A DNA stretch of 64,000 nt from Sphaerulina vaccinii (GCA_022570795.1 JAKUDP010000001.1:2604001-2668000), one strand, 5' to 3'. Shown: positions 33,168 through 43,252, counted from the first letter of the stretch. The notes: generated from the sequence alone by a model not told the origin. A program made the numbers and translations.

Positions 33168-33554
33168 TTTGGCTGTTGTTTGGAAAGTTGAGGATAGAAG
33201 AGTGCTCTTGCTGTTACTGGGAACGCGAATGAGTGTTATTGTTGACTTGCTTCTGGTAACGGAATCGAGTTATTGGTCGGGTGGAAGACATTTGATTGTG
33301 ATACGAAAGTTACCGCCACGGTTCCTCATGCGACAATCTGCATTCCGGAGGTCGTGGTATCGTGGCTCGGACTTGTCCTTCAAATAACCGAAATAAGTTC
33401 ATGAGGGGAACACTTGCAGGCTGAACGTGTGCAAAGTTATGCATTGACATGGTGGCTCTTGAATGCAGCAGTTGTTAGGTTTTGTGAATGATGAGGCTTC
33501 GGTCAGGACGCCTTCAACGACAGAACCACTTCGGCCAAAAATGACACCTTGACA

Positions 33555-33645
33555 CAGAGGGAAAAGAGAAGAGGGAGAGATCACCATATATATCTGAAGA
33601 AGTTCCAGTCCCAGGACATTTTACTAGCTCCCGCTTCCCGCAGGC
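33555..33645 (+). repeat. Dispersed element, copy B
   Basis: Purine tract (GGGAAAAGAGAAGAGGGAGA), CATATATATC, then AGTCCCAGGACATTTTACTA and GCTCCCGCTTCCCG. The frame that runs through it reads HHIYLKKFQSQDILLAPASR. It matches copies A (9722-9812) and C (63505-63605) in block order and in the encoded peptide. Confidence 0.6.
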
Positions 33646-33666
33646 GAATGGCACTTACCTTCGAAA

Positions 33667-33845
33667 CTTAGCGCGGCCTGCTTCTGATTTGCTCGAGCAA
33701 TTCTGTTTGCCCGACCCTCGTCGCTATCATCGACCTCATCAAAGACCTCACCATCGACCTCATCATGGTGGTCCTCAGTACTCAGTCCCATGCCAAGAGC
33801 GACATTCCTTAGCGCGGACTGCTTCTGATTGGCTCAAAATTCTGC
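33667..33845 (+). repeat. Local direct repeat pair
   Basis: Copies 33667-33705 and 33808-33845 share CTTAGCGCGG, CTGCTTCTGATT, GCTC and AATTCTG. The spacer holds two copies of CATCGACCTCATCA. It sits immediately 3' of dispersed element copy B, so it may be part of a longer duplicated unit. Confidence 0.65.
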
Positions 33846-34387
33846 ATACCATCTCCGACAAGTTTCTCGCTCTCACATCTCCAGATCGCCCTCCTTACTC
33901 ACGCTTATGACCAAAAAGCAAGGTCAATATCATCATTATCCCACAAAGTCACCAGCAAGACGAGGACACCGGGAAGAACTTCAGTGGCGAGCTTCGCCTG
34001 TCTCTTAAGTTCAGCCTAAGGCACTACCGCACTCATAGGTCCTGCAAGTAATGGGTCTTCTCTCAGTGCGACTCGCTCTCACTCATATACCGAACATGCT
34101 GCTCGCACTACCTTCTGTATTGCGAAGACCAGTCGCGTAAGTGGCGGCCATGGCGCCGAGCACTTGTCATACGTACTTTGAGATGCTTCATTCTTGCGCT
34201 TCAATCAGAATCTGGGAAACGTGGTAGCGCCATAGTAAAGACACTCCGCGGCGTAGCAGAATACCGGCTTGCCTGAAGAGGAGTCTGTTATGATGGCAGA
34301 GGGCGGGTGAGTATAAGACTCGTGCTTCAGCGTCGAGTATCACGTTTCTCCTCAGCTCGAACTTCTTGTGTATATGCGACACTCACC

Positions 34388-36449
34388 ATGGGATTAAAAA
34401 AGATGAGCAACGAGAAGCATGAAGACCGCAAAAGCCGTGGCTCGTCGCCAGACTCTCACCATGAAACAAGGCCGTCCCAAGCAACCCACCACTCTGATTC
34501 TGCCCAACCACGAAGCAAATGGGCTCGATATCTTGAGACTCCAGAGCTCAAGAAGCTGTCTGGCACGACATTGAACAGAAGCATGAGCATTATTCTCGGA
34601 GCTGCATTTCTCATGTTCGGTATGGACGTGCATCTCTCTCAACGAAGTGTGGAGTGACATGCTCTGACTGACTGTTCACTACAGGATACGACCAAGGCGT
34701 CCTCTCAGCAATCCTAACCCTCGACGACTTCCAGCGAGCAATCCCACTAATGACACCTCGCGACACGGCCAACGATCTCTGCTGGATAGACGGTGACAGA
34801 AGCCAACCAGACCCAGATCAATGCACAGGCGACCCCAACACTCAAGCCGCTGGCGTAGCTGTGTACCTGATCGGATGCTTTCTCGGAGCCGTTATCGTTC
34901 TCTTCTATAGAGAAGGATGGGGGCGGAAAAGCACTACGTTCTGGGCTCTCTCATCATGATCATTGGTACTATCTTCCAGGCTGCGACCTTTGGCTATGGA
35001 CCTTTCGTGACTGGACGTATCGTCGGCGGCATTGGTAATGGAATGGTGACATCGACGATGCCTACTTGGCAGTCTGAGTGCGCGAGGCCCGAAAGACGCG
35101 GTTTTGTTATCATTCTGAGTGGTGCACTTATTGTGTCGGGTATCATGATTGCTGTGAGTCGATTTCGGATCATCAACAGTACGTCAGCTAACGGTGACTG
35201 CAGTACTGGTTGAACTACGGATTCTACTTCCTCTCAGGCAGCATCCGCTGGAGATTCCCAATCGCTTTCCAATCGTTCTTCACGATTCTAGTCATGATAG
35301 GTCTATTCGTCCTCCCGGACTCGCCGCGCTGGCTGGCATCTCGTGGCCGTATGGCTGAAGCTCATGACATTCTTGCACGACTGCGTGGACGAGACTTGGA
35401 GGATCCAGAAGTTAAGCTGGAATTGCAGAATATCAAATAGTCGCTGGAAGTGCAGAATTTGGGCGGCGGCGGCTTCAAAATGAGCGAGATCTTCACCAAT
35501 GGTCCTTCTCAGAATTTGCGGCGCACTTTACTTGGTGTGGCTGGACAGTTCTTTCAACAGTCAGTGATAAACATTCATGCTTCTGGACATAATTGCTGAT
35601 TGCTATTGTAGGTTCACTGGTATCAATCTTGTGACAGTAAGTATCACTACTACAGGATCATCACGACAGTCATCTAATCTTGATCTAGTACTACGCAACC
35701 TTCGTGTTCGAAAACTCCCTCGGCTTCCACCCAGGCATGTCCCGCCTCCTAGCAGCTGCCAACGGAACAGAATACTTCCTCGCAGCCCTCTGCGGCCTCC
35801 CACTCATCGAACGCCTCGGACGGCGCAAACTAATGCTCAGCTGTGCCTTTGGAATGGCAGTCAGTATGGCGATCCTCGCAGGCACAGTTTCAACAGGAAT
35901 CGAGGTTCCAGAAACTGGAGCACCAGTCTGCCGCGGGAATCACGGCGACTGTTATGCTTTTTGTGTTTAACACTTTTTTCGCTATTGGCTGGCTTGGTAT
36001 GACTTGGTTGTATCCTGCTGAAATTACCAGTTCGAGGATCAGGATTCAGGCTAATGCTTTGGCGACTTGTTCGAATTGGATGAGTAATTTTGTTATTGTT
36101 ATGATTACTCCCCCAGTGAGTTTTTACCACTCCATATATGTGTATGCGAGCATGAGCTAATGACATGTTCTAGGCATTTGCGAGTCTTGGATACCAGACA
36201 TACATCATCTTCGCCGTACTCAACACAGCGATCATACCGTGCGTATACTTCTTCTTTCCAGAGCCCAAAGGTCGCAGTTTGGAAGAACTCGATGTGATCT
36301 TTGCTTCTGCGCACAAAGATGGTATAAGTCCTGTCAAGAGAGCGAAGGAGATGCCGAAGTTGGAAGACAGTGCTTTGGAGGCGGAGCTGGTCAAGTACTT
36401 TGGCGGCGATATTGAGGAGGTGTGTAGAAGAAGTTCTGTGGGTATGTAG
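34388..36449 (+). pseudogene. MFS sugar-transporter pseudogene (three lesions)
   Basis: The remains follow a hexose-transporter-like MFS plan: STTLNRSMSI-type start, FGYDQGVLSAILTLDDFQRA across a 65-bp intron (34620-34684), EGWGRKSTTFW, GRIVGGIGNGMVTSTMPTWQ, PDSPRWLASRGRMAEA, QQFTGINLVTYYATFVFENS across introns, WLGMTWLYPAEITS, and FPEPKGRSLEELDVIFASAH near the end. Three changes break it: a lost base in the GGG at 34943-34945, an in-frame TAG at 35438-35440 where the family has Gln (CAG to TAG), and a gained base near 35927-35930. None can be spliced out. At least five introns still look intact, so decay is recent. Sequencing error could explain one lesion but hardly all three. Confidence 0.8.
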
Positions 36450-36885
36450 GTTGTTAAGCATCTTCACCCAAGGGAAAGGTCACGTATTATATATGCACAC
36501 TTCTTACCTTTATCTCGCTTTTCCGAGTGGCTCTAGTATTCCTAGCGATATGTCGTCCGGTGATGCTTGCACCTCGAGCAGCGTAGATGTCAAGTCGACC
36601 TCGGAGATCGAATTCTGATCGCATGGCCAAATCCCTCCAAAGATATGAGATCCAAGGCAACGAAAGCCGCGCTAGGTGGCGCTAGTATACTGCAAGAGAT
36701 TCCAGAGAGCGATATATAGGGCAGCTCTGATACGCGTGCAGATCAAATCTTCCAGGATGGATGCACCTCGAGCGGTATAGATATCAAGTTGACCTCGGAG
36801 ATCGAATCCTAATTTCCAGTTCAAATCTCTATCTCCTTTCCATCCTAACGAGAGTATTATATACAACCACAAATTTACCCCTCAT
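36450..36885. other. Intergenic region before array cluster 1
   Basis: Holds a diverged direct repeat: 36563-36615 and 36760-36812 share TGCACCTCGAGC, GTAGAT/ATAGAT, TCAAG and GACCTCGGAGATCGAAT. No gene is supported. Confidence 0.5.
36563..36812. repeat. Diverged direct repeat pair (about 52 bp)
   Basis: Differences between the two copies are mostly C/T and G/A transitions. The first copy follows the MFS pseudogene; the second lies about 75 bp before the first array unit. Confidence 0.65.
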
Positions 36886-37034
36886 AACGATCGTGCCCGG
36901 CGATATGGCCTAGTCAGTAAGTCGTCAGCACAACTGATGCTTGACAATCGACTTCAACTAAGATCTTCGACATCAAAAGTTGTCAGAGGTATGAGGTGAC
37001 CAGATCTGCTAATGAGCTTAAGGACGGTTGTTTT
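36886..37034 (+). ncRNA. Array RNA unit 1
   Basis: Closing stem AACGATCGT/ACGGTTGTT: nine pairs, two of them G-U. TATA-like TATTATATAC at 36855-36864 (-31). Block TGGCCTAGTCAGTAAGTCG, then hairpin CGTCAG-CACAA-CTGATG. In the insert AGATCT at 36961 can pair with AGATCT at 37003. It ends in TTTT (37031-37034). Confidence 0.65.
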
Positions 37035-37135
37035 GCTATCTCCTACCATTTTTTACTTTTGCTTTTGCTTTTGCTCCATCTCTCGAGTACGATCCCAAAC
37101 GAGACTTATGTATATCATCTCAGATTATGCTTTGT

Positions 37136-37287
37136 AATGATCGTTCCAGGCTATATGGCCTAGTCAGTAAGCCGTTGATATAGCTAACGCTTGATATGGG
37201 ATTCTTGGACGTTTAGCTGCTCACATCGATTGTTGTGGCTGCGTACTTCGGCACCTCTGGCCATAGGTACTTGAGGACGATTGTTTT
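37136..37287 (+). ncRNA. Array RNA unit 2
   Basis: Closing stem AATGATCGT/ACGATTGTT: all nine positions pair with two wobbles. TATA-like TATGTATATC at 37107-37116 (-29). The hairpin is variant AAGCCGTTGATATAGCTAACG, where GTT and AAC change together relative to other units. TTTT at 37284-37287, backup CTCTTTTGC near 37301. Confidence 0.7.
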
Positions 37288-37376
37288 GCCTGCGCGTCGC
37301 CTCTTTTGCTGGAGTTTATTTTGTGTATCGGTCATGCAGTGTGAGGTATATGATAGATCCAGATTGAGGGAGCCTC

Positions 37377-37526
37377 AACGGTCGTCCAGCCTTCGTGGGT
37401 GGGTCGGTAAGTCGTCAGTGTAGCTGGTGCTGAACCAAAAGCCAAGGACACCAACACTGCGAGACCACAGGATCCCCATTCGGCGTTCTACACAGCTTTC
37501 CGTGGCACTTAGGACGATTAGTTTTT
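37377..37526 (+). ncRNA. Array RNA unit 3
   Basis: Closing stem AACGGTCGT/ACGATTAGTT pairs with one bulged A. TATATGATA at 37347-37355 (-30). The A-box-like block is altered (CTTCGTGGGTGGGTCGG) as in units 4 and 5, which form a subgroup with GTGGGT. Hairpin GTCAGTGTAGCTGGTGC. TTTTT at 37522-37526. Confidence 0.65.
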
Positions 37527-37602
37527 GGCTCTGCACCATCTCTTTTGCTATACATCTGGTCATCGATGTAAGGTATAACATCGTCCAGATTGAGCACTCC
37601 TC

Positions 37603-37756
37603 AGTGATTGTCCAGCCTCCGTGGGTGAGTTGGTAAGTCGTTGGCATACTTGACGCTCGAGAAGGTGCAGATACGGCTGCTGGCTGCTGCGAGGCCATAA
37701 GGCCTCCCCAGCTCAGCTAGGAGAGCGTTCCACTACACAGTACCGGCGATTGTTTT
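37603..37756 (+). ncRNA. Array RNA unit 4
   Basis: Closing stem AGTGATTGT/GCGATTGTT pairs fully but with five wobbles. TATAACA at 37574-37580 (-29). The insert hairpin is perfect: GAGGCC-ATAA-GGCCTC (37691-37706). The first hairpin is weakened (GGCATACTTGACG). TTTT at 37753-37756, backup CTTCTTTTGC near 37770. Confidence 0.7.
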
Positions 37757-37848
37757 GCCTTCGTGTGACTTCTTTTGCCTTACGATCACTGATCTTGGCC
37801 CACTTGTTGGAAATGAGGTATATGTGTCGTTTCCAACTAGCCTTTCTC

Positions 37849-37995
37849 AACAATCGTCCAGCCGCCGTGGGTGAGTCGGTAAGTCGTCAGCATAGCTGAT
37901 GCTTGACGAGACACAGAGCTGTCAGTGAGTGACGAGGACACAAAGCCTCCGACGCTTAGCGAGCCTAGCCCAAATCGAGTGGAGACGGTTGTTTT
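37849..37995 (+). ncRNA. Array RNA unit 5
   Basis: Closing stem AACAATCGT/ACGGTTGTT, nine pairs with one wobble. TATATG at 37819-37824 (-30). Canonical hairpin CGTCAGC-ATA-GCTGATG. Insert hairpin AAGC-(7)-GCTT near 37943-37957. TTTT at 37992-37995. Confidence 0.7.
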
Positions 37996-38089
37996 GATTT
38001 TGCAGGAGTTCATTTTTGCTTCTCGTATACTCATGTAGACCGTCTTGGTGGCATGGAGGTAGATGTACTAGTCGAGATCATGCCATCTC

Positions 38090-38234
38090 AACAGTCGTCC
38101 AGGCTCAGTGGACTAGTCAGTAAGTCGTCGGCGTAGCTGATGTTTGACAGAGGATATGTGCGTTGACGGACTACGAGGTTGATAGACCTCATTGCTGGGA
38201 GGTCCCGATGCCATTGCAGGTAGTCGATTGTTTT
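38090..38234 (+). ncRNA. Array RNA unit 6
   Basis: Closing stem AACAGTCG/CGATTGTT. TAGATGTAC at 38060-38068 (-30). Block GTGGACTAGTCAGTAAGTCG, hairpin CGTCGGC-GTA-GCTGATG. Insert hairpin GAGGT-TGATAG-ACCTC (38175-38190). TTTT at 38231-38234. Confidence 0.7.
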
Positions 38235-38329
38235 GCTTAAACATGGCAGGCATCTTTCGAAGTTTCTCAAGGCTTGATCTTCGTCGTATATTGTAGAGGT
38301 ATGTATACTGTTCGAGAACAGCATGGCTC

Positions 38330-38482
38330 AATGGTCGTCGTGGTCTAGTGGGTAAGTCAGTAAGTCGTTGGTGTAGCTGATGCTTGACAGCAGTCAGATT
38401 TTGGCGACGCCGTCGAGACGTATAGGATCTGTGCGACAAAATCAAACGGGACTGGCAACCATCGTGCTTCGACGACTCTTTT
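38330..38482 (+). ncRNA. Array RNA unit 7
   Basis: The 3' strand has moved: GGTCGTCG pairs with CGACGACT, seven Watson-Crick pairs and one wobble, instead of the usual CGATTGTT, yet the stem is kept. TATGTATACT at 38300-38309 (-30). A-box-like GTGGTCTAGTGGG, hairpin CGTTGGT-GTA-GCTGATG. CTTTTG at 38478-38483, backup CTCTTTTGC near 38495. Confidence 0.65.
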
Positions 38483-38648
38483 GTCCCTGTGGTTCTCTTT
38501 TGCTCACCATATGTTGAACAGAAGAGCATGATATGATATCGTAATCATCATTCATCAAGGTGTCCCAGATGCGGCCGCTTTCCAACCACACGTCTTTATA
38601 CACCTCCTCAACCACCCACCTCATCCCATATCCATCGCTCCTTCTCGT

Positions 38649-39166
38649 CTAGCTCACCTCCTTCGTCTCAACCCCCTCAAAGGGCTTACACCAGCTCGGA
38701 CAATCTTTCATATAAATCTCCGATTTCGGCTTGGGTTTCTCCTCATCGACAGTTCCGCCTTTAATGAGCACAACTCCTGGCATGGCTTCGATGTCGGCGA
38801 TCATGATAGTGGCACATTTGCCGCAGTTTCTGTAGTTCACGCTCTTGCCGCTATCGCCGGTTCGAGAGAAGAGGAAGTCCGTGCCGGAGAGCTTTTTGAA
38901 CTATACAAGAGGAAGAGAAAGGTTAGTGGACGTGATGGGGAAGGGAGAGGGAGTGAGGTGGGCGTACTTTATCTTGGGGGACTATGATGTTGTAGGAGCC
39001 GTTTGCGCCAGCGGTCTTTTGGCAGGGGATGCAGTGGCATACGGCCTGGCAAGGTAGGTTAGTTGAGCTCATATGTGTTGCAGGATTGAGGACTTACGAC
39101 ACCGGCTGGCTCGCCTTCATACTGGTAGGTCCATTCACCACAGACACAGCTTCCTTTGCTAGGCAT
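38649..39166 (-). CDS. GFA-domain (Mss4-like, CENP-V/GFA) zinc protein
   Basis: Three exons (39166-39098, 39045-38968, 38900-38649; introns 52 and 67 bp) give 132 residues. Zinc ligands appear in family order: GSCVCGEW (C-x-C), AVCHCIPCQKTAGA (C-x-C-x2-C) and NYRNCGKCA (C-x2-C), with FLFSRTGDSGKSV between. The family includes glutathione-dependent formaldehyde-activating enzyme and many fungal proteins of unknown substrate; its fold is the zinc-bound Mss4-like beta structure. The exon joins were set by these Cys motifs. It lies between the two array clusters on the opposite strand. Confidence 0.88.
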
Positions 39167-40232
39167 GTTCGCTAATTGATGATAGTTCTGTTAGAGTGCT
39201 GTGAGCATTTAGCCATTGGGGCATTGCAAGAGCTATATACTGTTTCAGTCAAGCATGCCTGCCGTGGCATTGAGAAGCCCTCGACACGACAACCTTGACA
39301 CGGAAGGCAGCAGAACGTACCTCAATGCTTCTGAGTAAGACAATCGATCCGGATCACCCATGAAGGACCAACGGCACAACTTATATACCATTGTCGGCAC
39401 ATATCAACCCCACTGTGACGTCTGAGAGCTTTGCCGTCCTTAGCTCGGCTGTAGATCCAGCAGCATATGTATGAGCTGATTTAGCAGATATGGATGGATT
39501 CTCGGAGTAGCATCTATGCGATTCGATGCATGTGCATGAGCATAAGGAGTATTGCACCTGCCTCGTGACTGCTGGTCGATATACTGGCTTTGGTTTGTGG
39601 ACAGCTGCAACGAAAGGAGAAGCTTTCGCTCAGGAGCAAGGTTCTGAGATGCTCCATCGTAGGCCAAGGATTGCTGCTGCTCCCATCGAGCTTCCCAGTA
39701 TAGACCATAGATGTGAAACTTATGATCCAGTTGCAAAATCGTATCTTTGTCTATAGCATTGCATATGGAGAGCTCTCTTCACTTCGGCACATTCGCATTC
39801 GCATTTTGCTCGGCGAGCTATGACAAAATCTGCTTCGATAAGCAATCGGGCGTAGCGGGCCGTTGCATTACAGTATCGCCATGGGTGTGGGGTAGGCGCA
39901 GTCGATCTATCCATGCCTTGATCCTCGAAACTCTCCCTGCTGCCTTGCTTATTCCATGCTCCTGGGACGTGACATCTGTCTTTAGAAGTTGTTGGCGAGA
40001 GGATAGATACATACCACAAGACGGGTGGCGAAGGATCTGATCTAGAAGGACACAACATACACACTAAGCGAGATATGGCAGCTCCGGTGGCGAGAGGTCA
40101 GTAGGCAGCACTATTCACTGATCGACACATGCATACGCGGACACGAGACGCTGCAGGCGACCATCTACAGCATCTGCTGGTGCAACAGCATATCGATCTC
40201 TCTGATCACTCTTCCAGAGACAACGTACTAAT
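39167..40232. other. 1.07-kb intergenic region
   Basis: No supported gene; no array unit is present here (no AGTAAGTCG hairpin or CGATTGTTTTG). Short GCATTCGCATTCGCATTTTGC repeat near 39790. Confidence 0.45.
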
Positions 40233-42041
40233 ATGACCAACACTCCAGGCATCATCCTCTCCATCACGATCATCGCCGGCCTAGCCGCTGCGGCTACTCA
40301 GAACCCACAGATACAAGCATGGCTAGAAGAGCAGCGCAAGAAGATTGCTGAGCTGTTACGACAGATTGGAGAAGAGTTAGATCCGGCATCAAGGAGAGCA
40401 GCAGAGGCCTTCGCGTATGAAGGTAGAACGACAGCGAACGATGAAGGTCTCGCTCGCGAAGCAGAAGGCAGCCAACAAGCCGCAGCCTTAGCGACAGGCA
40501 GGCGACTGTCAAGTCCGAGCACAATCCGCAGGATACCAGTCCGAGGACCCTCAGATCCAGATGATGCAGAGGAGCGAAGAAGAAAGGGCAGAGAATACCT
40601 GGCGAGACGGAACCAGCAACTCTACGAGCTACAACAGAAGCGTAAGGCTGCAGCAAAGGCTGATGGGCTCGAGACGCCACCAACACCCACATTCGATGAA
40701 CTGGTAGACTCGAAAGGAAACTTGAAGCGATCAGAGATGTTCAACGAGAAAGATCTGCCTGCAGCGCCCAGTACCGAGCCCATCCCGGAAGCTGTACAAG
40801 AGGAGATGAAGCAAGTCGAACGCAACCTATACGAACCTATTCCACAAGCAGAGTCTACCGCTTCAAGTGGCTGGTCAGCAGGATCACGATATGCCAATCC
40901 ATTCGGAAACGAGTATGAACTAGAACGAAGCGTTACACCGAAGCCTCCAGTCCCGCCTAAGATTTCGCTTGACACTCAATCAGAAGCTGTTCGCGCACCT
41001 CCACCATCGATCTCAGTACCTGGAGCTTTCGACTCGGCGCCTAGAGCAGACACATCAGACCAAGTAGATCCCGATCTGAGCTACGAGGAGCAGATGGCTA
41101 TTGCATTATCCTTGTCAGAGCAGGATTCGGCTACTCCATCAGCTACTGTTCGACGAAGGTCGTCGAGGGAAGAAGATGCAGAGCTGAAGGCCGCCATCGC
41201 CGCAAGTCTGCGAGAGATGGACGGCCAACAGGCTGCACATGCTCTTGCTAATGCTGAGCCTGTAACGCCAAAGGTCACTCCTGCCGACTCGAAAGCGCTT
41301 GTTGATGTATCAGAGTCAGAGGCCTTGCAACCTAATGCTCGTGAGACTGGTCACAAGTGGCACTTCTCTGTGCAAGACTGGATGCAACAAGGAAACCGAG
41401 CGGCAACGTCTAGCTTAGCGATGTCGGATATCGAGGAGAGAGCTACTTCGCTCTCGCCTAGCACATATCCGGCATCGTCCAACCTGGCTCCATCAGAGGC
41501 TTCTGACGACGAGCTATACCGACTTACTCCTGAACTTACCAAGGCACGTCTGGCAAACCACACCGCACAGCAGAGGTCTTCAGTCGCCTCATCCTCGACT
41601 GTCTCACCACTGCCTTTTGATCCTGTCCGCGACGCCGCTGCTGCAGCACCACAGCCAGTCCCCGATACTCTGGAATCCAGCTTCTACTCCGCACACGCCT
41701 CGCAATCTCCAGCACCAAGCTCAGTCACGCTCGATCAAGAGACACCTATGCTAGTCGACTACAGCGAAGATCCTGCACTGCAAGAAGGTCAACGCACACC
41801 CACATCTCGCGCACACTCAGCTTTCGGCTTCCAGACTGACTACGAATCTGATTCTGACACTTTTGCATCTGTCACTGTACCACCTTCCGAGTCGGACATC
41901 GAAGTCATCGATCTTGTAGAGGACAGTGATGTTGACATGTTGTCTGAGGAGGGCGATGGTGTTGCGACACCTGACAGTTGGAGTGAGGTTGGGAGTCGCG
42001 ATGCGGAGGATAGTGATATAGAAGAGCCTGTCGGGACGTAG
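40233..42041 (+). CDS. Membrane-anchored protein with ubiquitin-interacting motifs
   Basis: A single exon of 602 residues. An N-terminal hydrophobic segment (GIILSITIIAGLAAAATQ, about 5-22) is followed by a basic helix (WLEEQRKKIAELLRQIGEEL) and long disordered regions rich in Ser, Pro, Glu and Asp. Two ubiquitin-interacting motifs are visible: LSYEEQMAIALSLSEQ (about 281-297) and DAELKAAIAASLREMD (about 314-330), both with the acidic lead, Ala-x-x-x-Ser core. The tail is strongly acidic (Glu/Asp clusters and SD/SE pairs). It may link ubiquitinated cargo to a membrane, but no orthologue is recognised. Confidence 0.7.
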   Translation: MTNTPGIILSITIIAGLAAAATQNPQIQAWLEEQRKKIAELLRQIGEELDPASRRAAEAFAYEGRTTANDEGLAREAEGSQQAAALATGRRLSSPSTIRRIPVRGPSDPDDAEERRRKGREYLARRNQQLYELQQKRKAAAKADGLETPPTPTFDELVDSKGNLKRSEMFNEKDLPAAPSTEPIPEAVQEEMKQVERNLYEPIPQAESTASSGWSAGSRYANPFGNEYELERSVTPKPPVPPKISLDTQSEAVRAPPPSISVPGAFDSAPRADTSDQVDPDLSYEEQMAIALSLSEQDSATPSATVRRRSSREEDAELKAAIAASLREMDGQQAAHALANAEPVTPKVTPADSKALVDVSESEALQPNARETGHKWHFSVQDWMQQGNRAATSSLAMSDIEERATSLSPSTYPASSNLAPSEASDDELYRLTPELTKARLANHTAQQRSSVASSSTVSPLPFDPVRDAAAAAPQPVPDTLESSFYSAHASQSPAPSSVTLDQETPMLVDYSEDPALQEGQRTPTSRAHSAFGFQTDYESDSDTFASVTVPPSESDIEVIDLVEDSDVDMLSEEGDGVATPDSWSEVGSRDAEDSDIEEPVGT

Positions 42042-42310
42042 AGTTGGTGATCAGTGACTGATCTGTAGAAGTATTCTTATTGGCCCTAGTATATGAAGTT
42101 ATGATCTGGGAGGGGAGTTTGGGCTATGAGTAAGAGATGGCAATGTGTCTCAACGACCAGCTTAACTCGAGATGATGCATTGCTCCAAGCTCACTTGGCT
42201 CTTTCCAACAGCTCCTCAAGTATCACCACTCAGCGAAGAACCCTTCCAGCAAGCACAAAGTATCGTCGCACATGTGGAGGTCTATATACGAGTCGAAACC
42301 CTCATCTCTC

Positions 42311-42453
42311 ACCAGTCGTCAGTGGTCTAGTGGTCAGCCAGTAAGTCGTTGGTATACATGATGCTTGGGCTTCATAGAACTCGTGCGTCGCTACTGAAGC
42401 CGCAGGACTTCAGACGTCGCCTCGATTGAGACGAACTGTCGAGCGATTGTTTT
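42311..42453 (+). ncRNA. Array RNA unit 8
   Basis: 5' strand ACCAGTCG against CGATTGTT, one mismatch. TATATAC at 42283-42289 (-28). A-box-like GTGGTCTAGTGGTCAGCC. Hairpin partly lost (GGTATACATGATGC). Insert hairpin CTGAAG-(8)-CTTCAG (42394-42413), shared with unit 10. TTTT at 42450-42453. Confidence 0.65.
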
Positions 42454-42532
42454 GGTGTCATTGATGTTCTACTTTTGCACGAACAACATGCTCCGATAGA
42501 AATACATGTACGAAGGAGGCTTCTGCACTTTC

Positions 42533-42679
42533 AACAGTCGTCCCTGGTCTAGCGGTACACCAGTAAGTCGTTAGCAAAGCTGATGACAGGTTCTCAAAGA
42601 ATATGCTCATCGACTCACAAGTCTCCAGACTTACATCATCAGCGACCATAACGGGCACGAAGCTTAGGCGATTGTTTTT
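42533..42679 (+). ncRNA. Array RNA unit 9
   Basis: Closing stem AACAGTCG/CGATTGTT. TACATGTAC at 42503-42511 (-30). A-box-like CTGGTCTAGCGGTAC. Hairpin CGTTAGC-AAA-GCTGATG. Insert hairpin AAGT-CTCCAG-ACTT (42619-42632). T-run of five at 42675-42679. Confidence 0.7.
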
Positions 42680-42754
42680 GCCACTCATGTGTGCTTCCCA
42701 TTAGTACCAAGCTCTTGATGGGTGTTCATATACGGAGGACAATCTTGGAGCTGC

Positions 42755-42907
42755 AACAATTACCCGAGGTGCAGTGGGAGTGCAGTAAGTCGTCAGCAAA
42801 GCTGATGTTTGGAGTTGAAAGAGCCAAATCATCGACCCGGAAGCCGCAGGACTTCAGGTCGAGCGCATTTTCATCACATGGCCCTCTGTGCCCTTGGCTG
42901 TTGTTTT
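42755..42907 (+). ncRNA. Array RNA unit 10
   Basis: The most diverged 5' end: AACAAT pairs with GTTGTT, outer six pairs only. CATATAC at 42727-42733 (-28). The A-box-like block is replaced by GGTGCAGTGGGAGTGCAG. Canonical hairpin CGTCAGC-AAA-GCTGATG. Insert hairpin GAAG-(8)-CTTC at 42840-42855. TTTT at 42904-42907, backup TTCTTTTGC near 42925. Confidence 0.6.
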
Positions 42908-42988
42908 GCTATCTGGATATAGCTTTCTTTTGCACAGGCAACACGCCCCGGATGAGGTTTGATATACGAATCAGCTTCTTGGCCTCTC

Positions 42989-43133
42989 AACAGTCGTCCA
43001 TGGTCTAGTGGTAACCCAGTAAGTCGTTGGTATAGCTGACGCTGTGCACTCACGCAATGACAGGTCCTCAAGTCCCTAGGCTTGAGTTCCATCGTACCCT
43101 TAGAGGATCCCAAAGCTAAGTGGCGATTGTTTT
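42989..43133 (+). ncRNA. Array RNA unit 11
   Basis: Closing stem AACAGTCG/CGATTGTT. ATATAC at 42962-42967 (-27). A-box-like ATGGTCTAGTGGTAACCC. Hairpin CGTTGGT-ATA-GCTGACG, where the first G pairs with C instead of T. Insert hairpin CTCAAGTC-CCTA-GGCTTGAG (43067-43086), eight pairs. TTTT at 43130-43133. Confidence 0.72.
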
Positions 43134-43252
43134 GCTCTTCTTGACTATCTTTTGCTAATGATTCCGATGCCGTGGCCAAGACGATTGATGTCTTTTCTTG
43201 GCCGAGATGGAGCGTGGGTGAGATTCATGTACGTAGTTATCTTGGTTCTCTC

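Larger units (their letters stand above)
33168..34387. other. 1.2-kb intergenic region holding element copy B and a local duplication
   Basis: Contains dispersed element copy B (33555-33645) and a pair of direct repeats (33667-33705 and 33808-33845), listed separately. The right end should hold the ancestral promoter of the MFS pseudogene. Confidence 0.45.
36886..38482 (+). repeat. Structured-RNA array, cluster 1 (7 units)
   Basis: Seven units on the same strand, starting at 36886, 37136, 37377, 37603, 37849, 38090 and 38330, a period of 226-250 bp. Each has the plan described for the family: TATA-like box about 30 bp upstream, terminal closing stem, A-box-like block, conserved hairpin, variable insert, T-run. 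A second T-run of the form CTTTTGC lies 14-30 nt after the first in most units. Units differ strongly in the insert but little in the flanks. Confidence 0.8.

Noticed and set aside
35438..35440. The in-frame TAG of the MFS gene lying in an intron
   Set aside because: No donor/acceptor pair around it keeps the frame, and both flanks align with continuous family sequence.
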